Assembly: GCA_030038695.1 (NCBI GenBank)
Contig: JASHSN010000206.1
Span: 1 to 7,366, forward strand
Direction: 5' to 3'
DNA from: Nitrososphaeraceae archaeon
GTDB taxonomy: Archaea; Thermoproteota; Nitrososphaeria; Nitrososphaerales; Nitrososphaeraceae
DNA length: 7,366 nucleotides
Part shown: in pieces, positions 1 through 6,464 of the stretch
How positions within the stretch are numbered: position 1 is the stretch's first letter
Layout of the letters: each line of letters starts with the position of its first letter
Notes under the pieces: model-generated
The model's input: the letters and a program-made list of their open reading frames with translations, nothing else
Databases searched by the model: none
Told to the model about the DNA's origin: nothing
Program-made: the position numbers and the translations under genes

Positions 1-2747
1 GATCGCTAATACAAAAAACAGCGGTAGCAAGTAATGCGTTACAAGGAGGTAATACTATTGGCATATCAGACCCATCACCACCACTACCGCAACTACCTTT
101 TGGTAATGGATTTGTAGACAGCTATTGGGCACAAAACGTAGCACAAACTAGTTCAGTATCTAGTTCCAGCGTCAGTACCAATGGCACTGCCTTATCAAGC
201 ATGTTACCGGTACCGATGCAAATACAAACAGGTCCAGACTATGGTGAAGCTATCCTTGCTGTAGAATTGAGTAATACCGCGTTTTACTCTATAGGTGGTA
301 TAACTGGATATCTTACACTGCCTGCAGGATTTACTGCGGCAACGGGAGGTAGCAGTAGTATCAGTCTTAACCAAGGTAGTGGTAATATCAATGTTAATCA
401 GGTAAGTGCAAGTACTCAGACGTATAGAGAACCACAGACAGCGATTGCAGGCTATCCTAGTACAGTTGCGATAGGCCAGACATATACACTTTATTTTAAA
501 GTAGATATTGGTCATGCGGCTATAGGTAGTTACCTGTCTTCCCTTAAGCTATATTACTATCAGTTGCCTCTGATTACGCCAGGAGAATATAGGGTGCAGA
601 CAATTTCTGTACCGTTTAATTTGAAGGGTGTTGTAGTTCTAGATTCTGTTCCGATGACAACGTTGCTAAATCCTGGTGCACCTAATCCTGCAGTAATACA
701 TATAATCAATAGAGGAACTGCACCTGCTCGTAATGTTATAGCCGCTATCCAACCAGCAGTTCGTAATATAGTTTACCCTCCGGCTCCTGTTACTTTAAAT
801 ACTAATGCCTCTACAGGTGGACAAATAATAACACAAAATCCCCCATCTCTTATTCCAGTATTAAATGTGGGGGCTAACACATTTCATGTAGGCACAATAC
901 CTCCTAATGGCACAGCTGATATAAACCCAATTTTTTATCCATCCTATTCAGCAGGCGGAACTCTACAAACCTTTAATATGACATTAACCTATGTAGATAC
1001 AGGCGGCAATACACAATCAGCGTTTAATTCTTTTGGATTTTCAGTGTTGCCAGAGCCTCCTCAAGCTGGTGTGAATGTAGGCCCTACTGGTGGATTGGGC
1101 GCCTCTCCTGGTGGATTGGGTGTCTCTCCTTCAAATAACACAGGTCCCCCACTTGCTATTCCTCATTCCCATTCTCATTCCCATTTTCACTCTCACTCTA
1201 GCAATAACGAAAAAATTGGTAATTCTGCTTCAGGCATAGCTGTATCTACATCTTACACTACTACAGATGCAAGTCCTAGAACCATTAATAATAATACAAC
1301 TAATATTGCTGTACATATACTTCCTGCTGATTACAAGGTTACAGCTGCCAATCCCAACAATAACACAGCGTCTATGCCTCTTTCCAACAGCTCAGGTAAC
1401 AATAACACTGTAGTGAAGAATATTAACTTACAACAGAATACTAACTCGCTAAACACTGTTACCGTTTCATCACTTCAAAATGATACTTCACTCCATGTAC
1501 TTCCTGCTGATTACAAGGTTACAGCTGCCAATCCCAACAATAACACAGCGTCTCTTTCCAACTTAGCAGCTGTCACCAACAGCTCAGGTAACAATAACAC
1601 TGTAGTGAAGAATATTAACTTACAACAGAATACTACCTCACCAAATAGTATTATAGGCTCATCACACTTACAACACCAAAATAATACTTCACTGATCTTG
1701 ACGGCCCTGACCGTAGAAGATATGAAATTTCATATCACTAATTTTAATGATACTCCCATTACTGATGCAATAGTATCTATTTCTTCTCAATCAAGTGATG
1801 TCAAGATTGTTGGAGATGACGTATGGACTGTACCTATCATACCTGCACATACAACCCGTGAATTTTCTACCAAAGTATATGCATCAACATCTCTAATAGC
1901 CTCGCCTGTATCATTTAGTGTATTACTTCAATACCTATCAAAGGGGCAATCAGTGGCGGGCTCCTTTATTTTATCAGGAACTGTTATTGGGAGTATAGTT
2001 CCAACTATAAGCGGCGGGCTTTCTATCAGCTATATTGCAGGTGTCCCTAATCTAGTGGGAAACCTATTGAATGAAGGAACGACTACTGGGTTGTTTACTA
2101 CAGTGCAGATGATAAACCAACCATTTCGTCCCGCTAATTCATCAACAGCTGCTCCTGGTGCAGGAGCGGGCGGTAATCCGCCGGTGTCATTTTATCAACA
2201 ATCTTCAAACGCTTCATATTCGGGATCCGCGATATCTCTTCCCCAGCCCCAGTATCTTGGCGACCTTCAATCGGACTCTCCTTTGCCATTTAGTATTCCA
2301 CTTACGGTAGACATAAATAATACGGCTCCTGGAACCTACCCTGTTATATTCAAAATATCATACAGTGATGATTTGCATAGGCCTCATGTTTATTATTTAC
2401 ATGATTCAGTTGTTGTTGCATCACATCCCCCACCCCCTGTTAACAATGGGGGCCCGCTTGCATTTCTAGGACTAGGTGGTGGTAGTGGTACCCCTCATTT
2501 TCATGGTAGACATGGTGTTGGTGTTGGTATCCACCGACCATTTGGTATTCCGTTACTGATCTGGATAATAATTATTGCTGCTATAATTATAGCTGTAATA
2601 TTTATAAGAAGACGACGGAAAGCAAAACAGAAACTCCTTGTCTCTGAAAGTGCAAAAGAAGCTCTTGAAGACGAAGGCGGGGATGAGGATATAGAATCTC
2701 TGATAGATAGTGGTAACAAACAGACAGGCAGTGATTCACAAGTCTAA
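1..2747 (+). CDS. Large membrane-anchored cell-surface protein, COG1361/S-layer-like (5' partial)
   Basis: The frame is open from base 3 with no stop, so the ATG at 201 is internal and the true start lies upstream; 914 codons are visible. Residues 1-355 are a beta-rich extracellular region containing a CARDB/NEW3-like stretch (about residues 220-245, motif IINRGTAPARNV). A stalk (about 356-560) is rich in Asn, Ser and Thr, with many N-x-S/T sequons, a His/Ser patch (bases 1161-1202) and a duplicated segment. A second beta domain follows (about 563-815), then a Gly/His linker (bases 2445-2540). A transmembrane helix (bases 2547-2606) is followed by RRRRK and an acidic tail, giving an outside-N, inside-C topology. 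Archaeal COG1361 proteins often sit beside MacB-type ABC permeases, as here. I infer an accessory or substrate-capturing subunit of that transporter. A stand-alone surface-layer or adhesion protein is the alternative. The signal peptide is outside the window. Confidence 0.85.
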   Translation, partial: SLIQKTAVASNALQGGNTIGISDPSPPLPQLPFGNGFVDSYWAQNVAQTSSVSSSSVSTNGTALSSMLPVPMQIQTGPDYGEAILAVELSNTAFYSIGGITGYLTLPAGFTAATGGSSSISLNQGSGNINVNQVSASTQTYREPQTAIAGYPSTVAIGQTYTLYFKVDIGHAAIGSYLSSLKLYYYQLPLITPGEYRVQTISVPFNLKGVVVLDSVPMTTLLNPGAPNPAVIHIINRGTAPARNVIAAIQPAVRNIVYPPAPVTLNTNASTGGQIITQNPPSLIPVLNVGANTFHVGTIPPNGTADINPIFYPSYSAGGTLQTFNMTLTYVDTGGNTQSAFNSFGFSVLPEPPQAGVNVGPTGGLGASPGGLGVSPSNNTGPPLAIPHSHSHSHFHSHSSNNEKIGNSASGIAVSTSYTTTDASPRTINNNTTNIAVHILPADYKVTAANPNNNTASMPLSNSSGNNNTVVKNINLQQNTNSLNTVTVSSLQNDTSLHVLPADYKVTAANPNNNTASLSNLAAVTNSSGNNNTVVKNINLQQNTTSPNSIIGSSHLQHQNNTSLILTALTVEDMKFHITNFNDTPITDAIVSISSQSSDVKIVGDDVWTVPIIPAHTTREFSTKVYASTSLIASPVSFSVLLQYLSKGQSVAGSFILSGTVIGSIVPTISGGLSISYIAGVPNLVGNLLNEGTTTGLFTTVQMINQPFRPANSSTAAPGAGAGGNPPVSFYQQSSNASYSGSAISLPQPQYLGDLQSDSPLPFSIPLTVDINNTAPGTYPVIFKISYSDDLHRPHVYYLHDSVVVASHPPPPVNNGGPLAFLGLGGGSGTPHFHGRHGVGVGIHRPFGIPLLIWIIIIAAIIIAVIFIRRRRKAKQKLLVSESAKEALEDEGGDEDIESLIDSGNKQTGSDSQV
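1089..1130 (+). repeat. 21-bp tandem repeat encoding GGLGxSP twice
   Basis: Two adjacent in-frame 21-bp copies (1089-1109 and 1110-1130) match at 19 of 21 bases and encode GGLGASP then GGLGVSP. They lie at the junction between the first beta-rich domain and the stalk of the surface protein. They most likely act as a flexible hinge that grew by slippage. Confidence 0.85.
1318..1443 (+). repeat. Stalk direct repeat, copy 1
   Basis: This is the first of two in-frame copies inside the surface-protein gene. Bases 1318-1373 are identical to 1498-1553 (56 bp), and 1384-1443 are identical to 1576-1635 (60 bp). The encoded unit begins LPADYKVTAANPNNNTAS and ends in an Asn-rich sequon cluster, NSSGNNNT. 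Identity extends to silent positions, which points to a recent duplication or ongoing gene conversion rather than an old domain repeat. Confidence 0.95.
1498..1635 (+). repeat. Stalk direct repeat, copy 2
   Basis: This is the second copy of the stalk unit. It differs from the first mainly in the join between its two identical blocks, which is 22 bp here and 10 bp in copy 1. The net 12-bp gain keeps the frame and shifts the copy spacing from 180 to 192 bp. Its join reads LSNLAAVTN where copy 1 reads MPLSN. Confidence 0.95.
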
Positions 2748-2760
2748 GAGTTGTTAAAGA

Positions 2761-4143
2761 ATGGGTCTTAGAGATACACTCGGGAACGGACCAGCGTTAG
2801 AGGGAGGAGTAAGAGAATCTCCTTTTCATAAAAAGAAAAAAAATAAGAATTATAAACAAATCTTGATATTGTCTGTCGATGCACTTAGAGAAAGAAAGTT
2901 AAGATCTGCACTGACAATATTAATGGTCATAGCAGGGGGTGCTTTAATGGTTGCACTTAATGCTATGAGTGCAGGTAATACAGCCTTTATTAACAATCAA
3001 ATAAATAGCTTGGCGCCGAACATAATGTTTGTTAGTTCGGGCCAGCATAGGCTTTCAGGGCCTGCTGCACCTCCAACTATAATCTTCAATTCTCAAGTGG
3101 TAAGTAGGATAAGATCACTTCCATATGTCCAGGAAGTCATCCCGGAGTATAAAGGATCACTTCAACTTAATGCTCAGGGTAATGTACAGAGTGCTTCAGT
3201 TACTGCAATGAATCCTATAAAAATCTATGAGAAGAATCCATCTATGGAACTTGTTCCAGGGTCTGCAATCAAACCTGACGACCCAACTGCAATGTTGGTA
3301 GGAAATACAGTGGCATATCCCCCGGGGGATCCAACTCCGTTTCTAACAGTTGGCCAATATGTTAGAGGTACATATACCTATTCAACTGCTCTTACTACTA
3401 CTGCTACTAGTAGCAGTAGTAATGGATATGGAACTCCAACAACAGCTACTAAGACGTTCGTAGCAAGTGCCATAATGCAACCTACTGGAGATTCCGGCAC
3501 AGATCAATCTGTCTATATCAATGAAGCTGAAGGTAATAAATTATTTAACAAAGCATACAAGTATGATGCCATGATGGTAACTGCCAAATCTCCTGATTAT
3601 GTTAATGTTGTAGCAAAAGAAATTACTGATTTGTATGGGGCGAATAATATTGGTGTAACTACCCCTGCTGCGTTATTACAAACAAGACAGCAGACTCAAA
3701 GTGGAACTGCTGCATTTACCCTAGGCATAGCCTTCATTGCCTTACTTGTTGGTGCTGTAGGAATTATAACAACTCTTTATACATCGGTTAACGAAAGAGT
3801 AAAAGAAATTGGCACTATGAAGGCCATTGGTGCAAAGAACATATTCATTCTCGCCCTCTTTATGTCTGAAGCATTATTGATAGGTCTTTTAGGTGCAACA
3901 TTTGGTGTGTTGATGGGCATAGGTGGGGCCTACCTACTAAGCGGTATTGCTCCTCACTCGACATTAGGTCCAGGTGGCGGAGGTGGCGGCGGCACAAGTA
4001 CTCATGTTCATATTGATCCTATATTTATACCGAGTGATCTTTTTCATGTATGGGTTCTTTCGCTGCTCTTAAGCCTGGCCGCTGGTGTATTGCCTGCTTG
4101 GAAAGCATCACGTCTTTCACCTTTAGAAGCTTTAAGAAGATAA
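2761..4143 (+). CDS. MacB/FtsX-type ABC transporter permease
   Basis: This 460-residue polytopic protein matches the MacB/LolC/FtsX permease plan. It has a basic cytoplasmic N-terminus (KKKKNKN at 24-30) and a first helix at about 51-71. An extracellular MacB-PCD-like domain spans about 72-315. Three C-terminal helices lie at about 319-341, 362-394 and 428-446. The FtsX-family loop NERVKEIGTMKAIGAKN (344-360) lies between helices 2 and 3 and would contact the ATPase. The protein ends with the family hallmark PAWKASRLSPLEALRR. Such permeases dimerise and act with a LolD/MacB-type ATPase in mechanotransmission or export. No ATPase is fused or visible downstream. Two extras stand out: a Ser/Thr-rich insert (about 203-231) in the external domain, and a Gly7 run with HVH (405-417) in the last external loop. 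The ATG lies 13 bases after the upstream stop, so the pair is probably co-transcribed; no clear Shine-Dalgarno sequence is seen. Confidence 0.93.
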   Translation: MGLRDTLGNGPALEGGVRESPFHKKKKNKNYKQILILSVDALRERKLRSALTILMVIAGGALMVALNAMSAGNTAFINNQINSLAPNIMFVSSGQHRLSGPAAPPTIIFNSQVVSRIRSLPYVQEVIPEYKGSLQLNAQGNVQSASVTAMNPIKIYEKNPSMELVPGSAIKPDDPTAMLVGNTVAYPPGDPTPFLTVGQYVRGTYTYSTALTTTATSSSSNGYGTPTTATKTFVASAIMQPTGDSGTDQSVYINEAEGNKLFNKAYKYDAMMVTAKSPDYVNVVAKEITDLYGANNIGVTTPAALLQTRQQTQSGTAAFTLGIAFIALLVGAVGIITTLYTSVNERVKEIGTMKAIGAKNIFILALFMSEALLIGLLGATFGVLMGIGGAYLLSGIAPHSTLGPGGGGGGGTSTHVHIDPIFIPSDLFHVWVLSLLLSLAAGVLPAWKASRLSPLEALRR

Positions 4144-4229
4144 GCTAGGCTGCATGGCCACTTAAATTCACTAACATTATGCAGACTCACTAACTATGAT
4201 TCCTAGACAGAAATATGAACATTGATTTG

Positions 4230-4269
4230 GTAGGACGAGTGAAGAACATATTCTGTTCTCAAACCTACT
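4230..4269. repeat. Two-tier hairpin downstream of the permease gene
   Basis: The inner arms AGAACA (4243-4248) and TGTTCT (4254-4259) pair perfectly around a 5-base loop. The outer arms GTAGG (4230-4234) and CCTAC (4264-4268) also pair, with a possible extra G-U pair at 4229/4269. It lies about 90 bases after the permease stop, with no T-run directly behind it. A 3'-UTR structure is as likely as a terminator, and an operator palindrome is also possible. Confidence 0.45.
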
Positions 4270-4388
4270 TGGAATGTTCGCGCCCAGATGGCTTGCGTAA
4301 TCATAAATGTTTATTTAGCAAATGTAGGAAGCTTTGTTGTTATCCCGATCATCTTTTTCATATCGATGCATGTTGAAAAGTACTTGTT

Positions 4389-4455
4389 ATTTGTAGCACT
4401 CTCTGGGCATTATGATCTTTGGTACATATGCCCAAAGACGTGACTAACTACAAAT
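4389..4455. repeat. Nested inverted repeat, candidate structured RNA (5' part)
   Basis: The outer arms ATTTGTAG (4389-4396) and CTACAAAT (4448-4455) are perfect complements. Inside them TGGGCAT-t-ATG (4404-4414) pairs with CATATGCCCA (4425-4434) as a 10-bp stem with a single bulged T and a 10-base loop. The two stems share an axis, giving a long interrupted hairpin in DNA with no coding signal. Confidence 0.5.
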
Positions 4456-4458
4456 TGG

Positions 4459-4517
4459 TTATAGGCAAGCCTCGCAGCAGATAATACTTGTGTAGATCCA
4501 TGCCTATAAACATGGAT
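4459..4517. repeat. Hairpin with upstream loop complement (possible pseudoknot)
   Basis: ATCCATG (4496-4502) and CATGGAT (4511-4517) form a perfect 7-bp stem around the loop CCTATAAA. The 9 bases TTATAGGCA at 4459-4467 are the exact complement of TGCCTATAA at 4501-4509, which covers most of that loop. The RNA could therefore form either the hairpin or the long-range pairing, or pair the loop as a pseudoknot. It begins only four bases after the preceding nested repeat. Confidence 0.45.
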
Positions 4518-4772
4518 ATTTTACCGTCTAACTTCGTGTTCAAATATGATTACGTTCTGATTAGGCAAAGGAGTAAATCTATCCGAATTTTTCGAGTTTT
4601 TGTGTTTCCATTCTTAGAACACACTACATTTTTGATATATCACAAGAAATGCTACAATGCTGCTCTTTTAGGCTCATTAAAACTAACGTGCTCAAGATGG
4701 GAAAGAAGCAACCGTGGCATCTATTCACACCAAGTATGAAACAAACTGGCAACTGAAAACCCACCATTTTCC

Positions 4773-4812
4773 TATTCGACTGTACATGATATTATTCTTC
4801 TTCAGTCGAATA
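4773..4812. repeat. 10-bp perfect inverted repeat
   Basis: TATTCGACTG (4773-4782) and CAGTCGAATA (4803-4812) are perfect complements separated by 20 AT-rich bases. Two weaker stems follow: AGGGC/GCCCT at 4818-4822/4835-4839, and GCTGC/GCAGC at 4870-4874/4879-4883 with a GATT loop. The strand and role are unknown. Terminal repeats of a decayed element or an RNA hairpin would both fit. Confidence 0.5.
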
Positions 4813-5012
4813 CACGCAGGGCGAATTTTTGATAGCCCTACGTTTCACCTCTTTAGGTTTGCCCTCGGCGCTGCGATTGCAGCCTTTGTTGTCTTGGAGC
4901 ATTGAGCAGCATTATGTCTATAAAGAAAACTAACCAGGGTAGGAATATATGTCTCTTTTAAAAACGAAACTTGGTCGCAAACAATATAGATTTTTATTTC
5001 ATAATTCCTGTA

Positions 5013-5020
5013 GGAGGTGA
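5013..5020 (+). promoter_or_regulatory. Consensus Shine-Dalgarno sequence
   Basis: GGAGGTGA matches the conserved 3' end of prokaryotic 16S rRNA across all eight bases, the strongest such site in the window. It abuts an ATG at 5021 and lies 9 bases before a second ATG at 5030 in the same frame. That spacing favours 5030 as the site used. None of the larger genes here has a comparable site. Confidence 0.6.
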
Positions 5021-5077
5021 ATGCATAAAATGATAGACTTAAGCATTCGGCTTACGAAAAGTGGTGGCGCAGTATGA
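5021..5077 (+). CDS. Possible 18-codon peptide ORF upstream of the secreted-protein gene
   Basis: The frame reads MHKMIDLSIRLTKSGGAV and then TGA; starting at the second ATG (5030) leaves 15 residues. The only support is the perfect Shine-Dalgarno sequence just upstream and a TATA-like run at about 4956-4964 that could give a start near 4985. No homologue is recognised. It could be a leader peptide for the gene at 5122, a stand-alone small protein, or the surviving head of a lost gene whose ribosome-binding site remains. Confidence 0.3.
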   Translation: MHKMIDLSIRLTKSGGAV

Positions 5078-5089
5078 GAGAGTAAGTAG

Positions 5090-5096
5090 TTATAAA
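5090..5096 (+). promoter_or_regulatory. Archaeal TATA box (TTATAAA) for the secreted-protein gene
   Basis: The TATA centre is about 26-29 bases before base 5122, the usual archaeal TATA-to-start distance. Transcription would therefore begin at or next to the TTG start codon and give a leaderless mRNA. A second AT-rich run at 5108-5116 is too close to the start codon to be its TATA box. Confidence 0.45.
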
Positions 5097-5098
5097 CA

Positions 5099-5120
5099 TG
5101 TATATTCTATAAAATATACA
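5099..5120. promoter_or_regulatory. Palindrome between TATA box and start codon, candidate operator
   Basis: TGTATATT (5099-5106) and AATATACA (5113-5120) are exact inverted complements with a 6-base spacer. The site sits just after the proposed TATA box and ends two bases before the TTG start. A dimeric repressor bound here would block transcription. AT-rich palindromes can arise by chance, so this is inference. Confidence 0.4.
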
Positions 5121-5121
5121 C

Positions 5122-6228
5122 TTGTTTATTCTAGTAGGAAAAACCGAGAAACATCTAAAACCACAGCAATGGTCTTCAATTAGTTCAATAGTACTGATGC
5201 TATTGCCAATTGTATTGCCACTTTTTAGTATACCTTCCCTACTAGTTAATACAGCTGGAGCACAAAATGCAACAGCTACAATATCTTCTATTAATAATAA
5301 CAAGGGTGGAGTTTCGTATTTCACTCTTTGGAATGATCCTACCGAGAATGCTTTTAGCATAATGATTCCTAAAGGTTGGACTGTACAACCTTACTTAGGC
5401 CTAGGCAATAGTGGAGTCATTAGAAGCCTTAATGGAGCACATGGTGCAGACTTTATCTTCAACGTGACAGACCAAACTGTGAAAGACCAGATATTCTTTG
5501 CGTGGTCGGGTGCTTACTACCAGGTACCTGTCTCCTGTCCTGGAGGTCCTGAAGGAATGTATTTTGGATGGATGCATTATTGTTATCGCAATGCAGTAGA
5601 TTATGTTAAAGAATTCGTACTGCCACTTGTACAGAGAATACATTCTGATGCTCAGATTGTTACTATGAAGGACATATCTTTTCCAGTACAAGGGCAGACT
5701 GTTTTTTACTGTTGCTCAGCCGCAAGTGCACTTTTTTCCTATACTGGTGATAGTGAACAATACCTGATAGGTGCCGATGTTATAACTGGAGGACTTAGAG
5801 GAGGGCCTCTAAGCCCAGGCAATTGGTATGTATCAATTGCAGGTTTCTCAGCTCCAAAGAGTGAACTTCAGAATGTTTTTAATCTAGCTCAGATGGTTTT
5901 CTTCTCAGCTAAGGAAAATAAGGAATGGGCGATAGGTGAAAATCAGCAGACACTCAACAGAGCGAATATTATCTCAAACACACAAGAAGCCATAGAGAAT
6001 ATTATCAATCAACATGTACCATCAGGCATGAGTGCGAAATTAGCCCAAGCATGGTCTGATGAAACACTAGGCAGTAGCGATTGGGTAAGTAACACAGGTT
6101 ATCACTATAATTTACCTAACGACTTTGACCATTACTGGACTGATCCAGCAGGAAATATAGCTGCATCCAATACCGATACAAGTCCAGGTCCTGATTTTAC
6201 ACCGCTGACTCGTGCTAGTCGCGATTAG
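5122..6228 (+). CDS. Secreted protein with PsbP-like N-terminal module
   Basis: This 368-residue protein starts at TTG. The next in-frame ATG (5197) would remove the basic n-region (K7, K10, K13) of a clear signal peptide, whose hydrophobic core is about 20-42 with cleavage near TAGA-Q48. An in-frame TAA at 5110 rules out a longer form. The mature N-terminal part carries NAFSIMIPKGWTV (76-88), resembling the beta-hairpin opening of PsbP/Mog1-like domains. Four Cys (139, 154, 197, 198) could form disulfides outside the cell. After NVFNLAQMVFFSA and a short helical linker (270-300), the C-terminal module has W311, a YHYNLP segment, HYWTDPAGN and DTSPGPDFTPL. That pattern recalls the C-terminal module of some uncharacterised bacterial secreted proteins. 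No catalytic site is recognised, and the function is unknown. It appears monocistronic with its own TATA box. Confidence 0.85.
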   Translation: MFILVGKTEKHLKPQQWSSISSIVLMLLPIVLPLFSIPSLLVNTAGAQNATATISSINNNKGGVSYFTLWNDPTENAFSIMIPKGWTVQPYLGLGNSGVIRSLNGAHGADFIFNVTDQTVKDQIFFAWSGAYYQVPVSCPGGPEGMYFGWMHYCYRNAVDYVKEFVLPLVQRIHSDAQIVTMKDISFPVQGQTVFYCCSAASALFSYTGDSEQYLIGADVITGGLRGGPLSPGNWYVSIAGFSAPKSELQNVFNLAQMVFFSAKENKEWAIGENQQTLNRANIISNTQEAIENIINQHVPSGMSAKLAQAWSDETLGSSDWVSNTGYHYNLPNDFDHYWTDPAGNIAASNTDTSPGPDFTPLTRASRD

Positions 6229-6440
6229 TGTCACTAAGAATGCCTTCGTTCAAATACATTTTCAATAATCAAAATTCTTTAGCTGGTTTTACAATTGAAT
6301 ATCCTTCATACTGGCAAGAATCCGGGAATATTACATGTAATATGTCCAGGCTCTACCTTCGCGAGCCCGTGACGCACGCCGTGTTTACAGTAGTGGTTGT
6401 TAAATTGCCTGAAGGTAGTATGACCTTTTACATCTTATAA
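6228..6440 (+). pseudogene. Truncated PsbP-like domain protein
   Basis: The frame opens with GTG at 6228, overlapping the previous TAG by one base, or with ATG at 6240. It reads FKYIFNNQNSLAGFTIEYPSYW, the Y-x-N...F-x-I-x-Y/P-x-x-W pattern with which thaumarchaeal PsbP-like proteins begin. It then runs VFTVVVVKLPEG and stops at TAA after 70 codons. Such domains normally run to about 150-200 residues, so most of the fold is missing. No signal peptide is present, unlike its neighbour. I read it as a remnant, perhaps of a former paralogue of the gene at 5122. A short real protein translated by restart is less likely. Confidence 0.45.
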
Positions 6441-6464
6441 CCGTACAGGATCAGTTATTACTAA

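Larger units (their letters stand above)
4144..5020. other. Gene-free stretch rich in inverted repeats
   Basis: No convincing protein gene was found on either strand. Short open frames at 4488-4739 and 4714-4905 give Phe/Ile/His/Cys-heavy products with no domain or ribosome-binding site. On the minus strand only frames of roughly 35-50 codons occur. What stands out is a series of inverted repeats (4230-4269, 4389-4455, 4459-4517, 4773-4812, 4818-4839, 4870-4883). A TATA-like run (TTTTAAAAA, about 4956-4964) lies near the right end. The stretch could hold small RNAs, long untranslated regions or eroded mobile DNA. I recognise no tRNA or transposase in it. Confidence 0.6.

Noticed and set aside
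201..203. ATG as the true start of the surface-protein gene
   Set aside because: The frame is open for 66 codons upstream to the window edge with similar composition (Ser/Asn/Pro-rich), and no signal peptide follows this ATG.
1318..1635. CRISPR-like direct repeats
   Set aside because: Only two copies, in frame within a gene and with coding spacers; this is a protein-internal duplication.
4500..4600. tRNA-like TTCAAAT segment
   Set aside because: No acceptor stem, anticodon arm or matching T-arm could be built around it.
4699..4890. Minus-strand ORF of about 36 codons with charged composition
   Set aside because: Its charged product (starts MLQDNKGCNR) looked protein-like, but it is short, has no motif or ribosome-binding site, and ends inside the region of inverted repeats.
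4488..4905. Two overlapping short open frames as genes
   Set aside because: Products are Phe/Ile/Cys/His-heavy with no domain, no ribosome-binding site and a non-ATG start for the first; inverted repeats run through the region.
4144..5020. Insertion sequence
   Set aside because: No transposase fragment, matching terminal repeats at both ends or target-site duplication could be found by reading.
5021..5200. Small ORF and secreted protein as one frameshifted gene
   Set aside because: Stops occur in all relevant frames between 5075 and 5112, and the secreted protein already has a complete signal peptide.
5052..5691. Minus-strand open frames opposite the secreted-protein gene
   Set aside because: They lie antisense to a gene with a clear signal peptide and domain patterns, and their products are Tyr/Ile/Ser-rich shadows.
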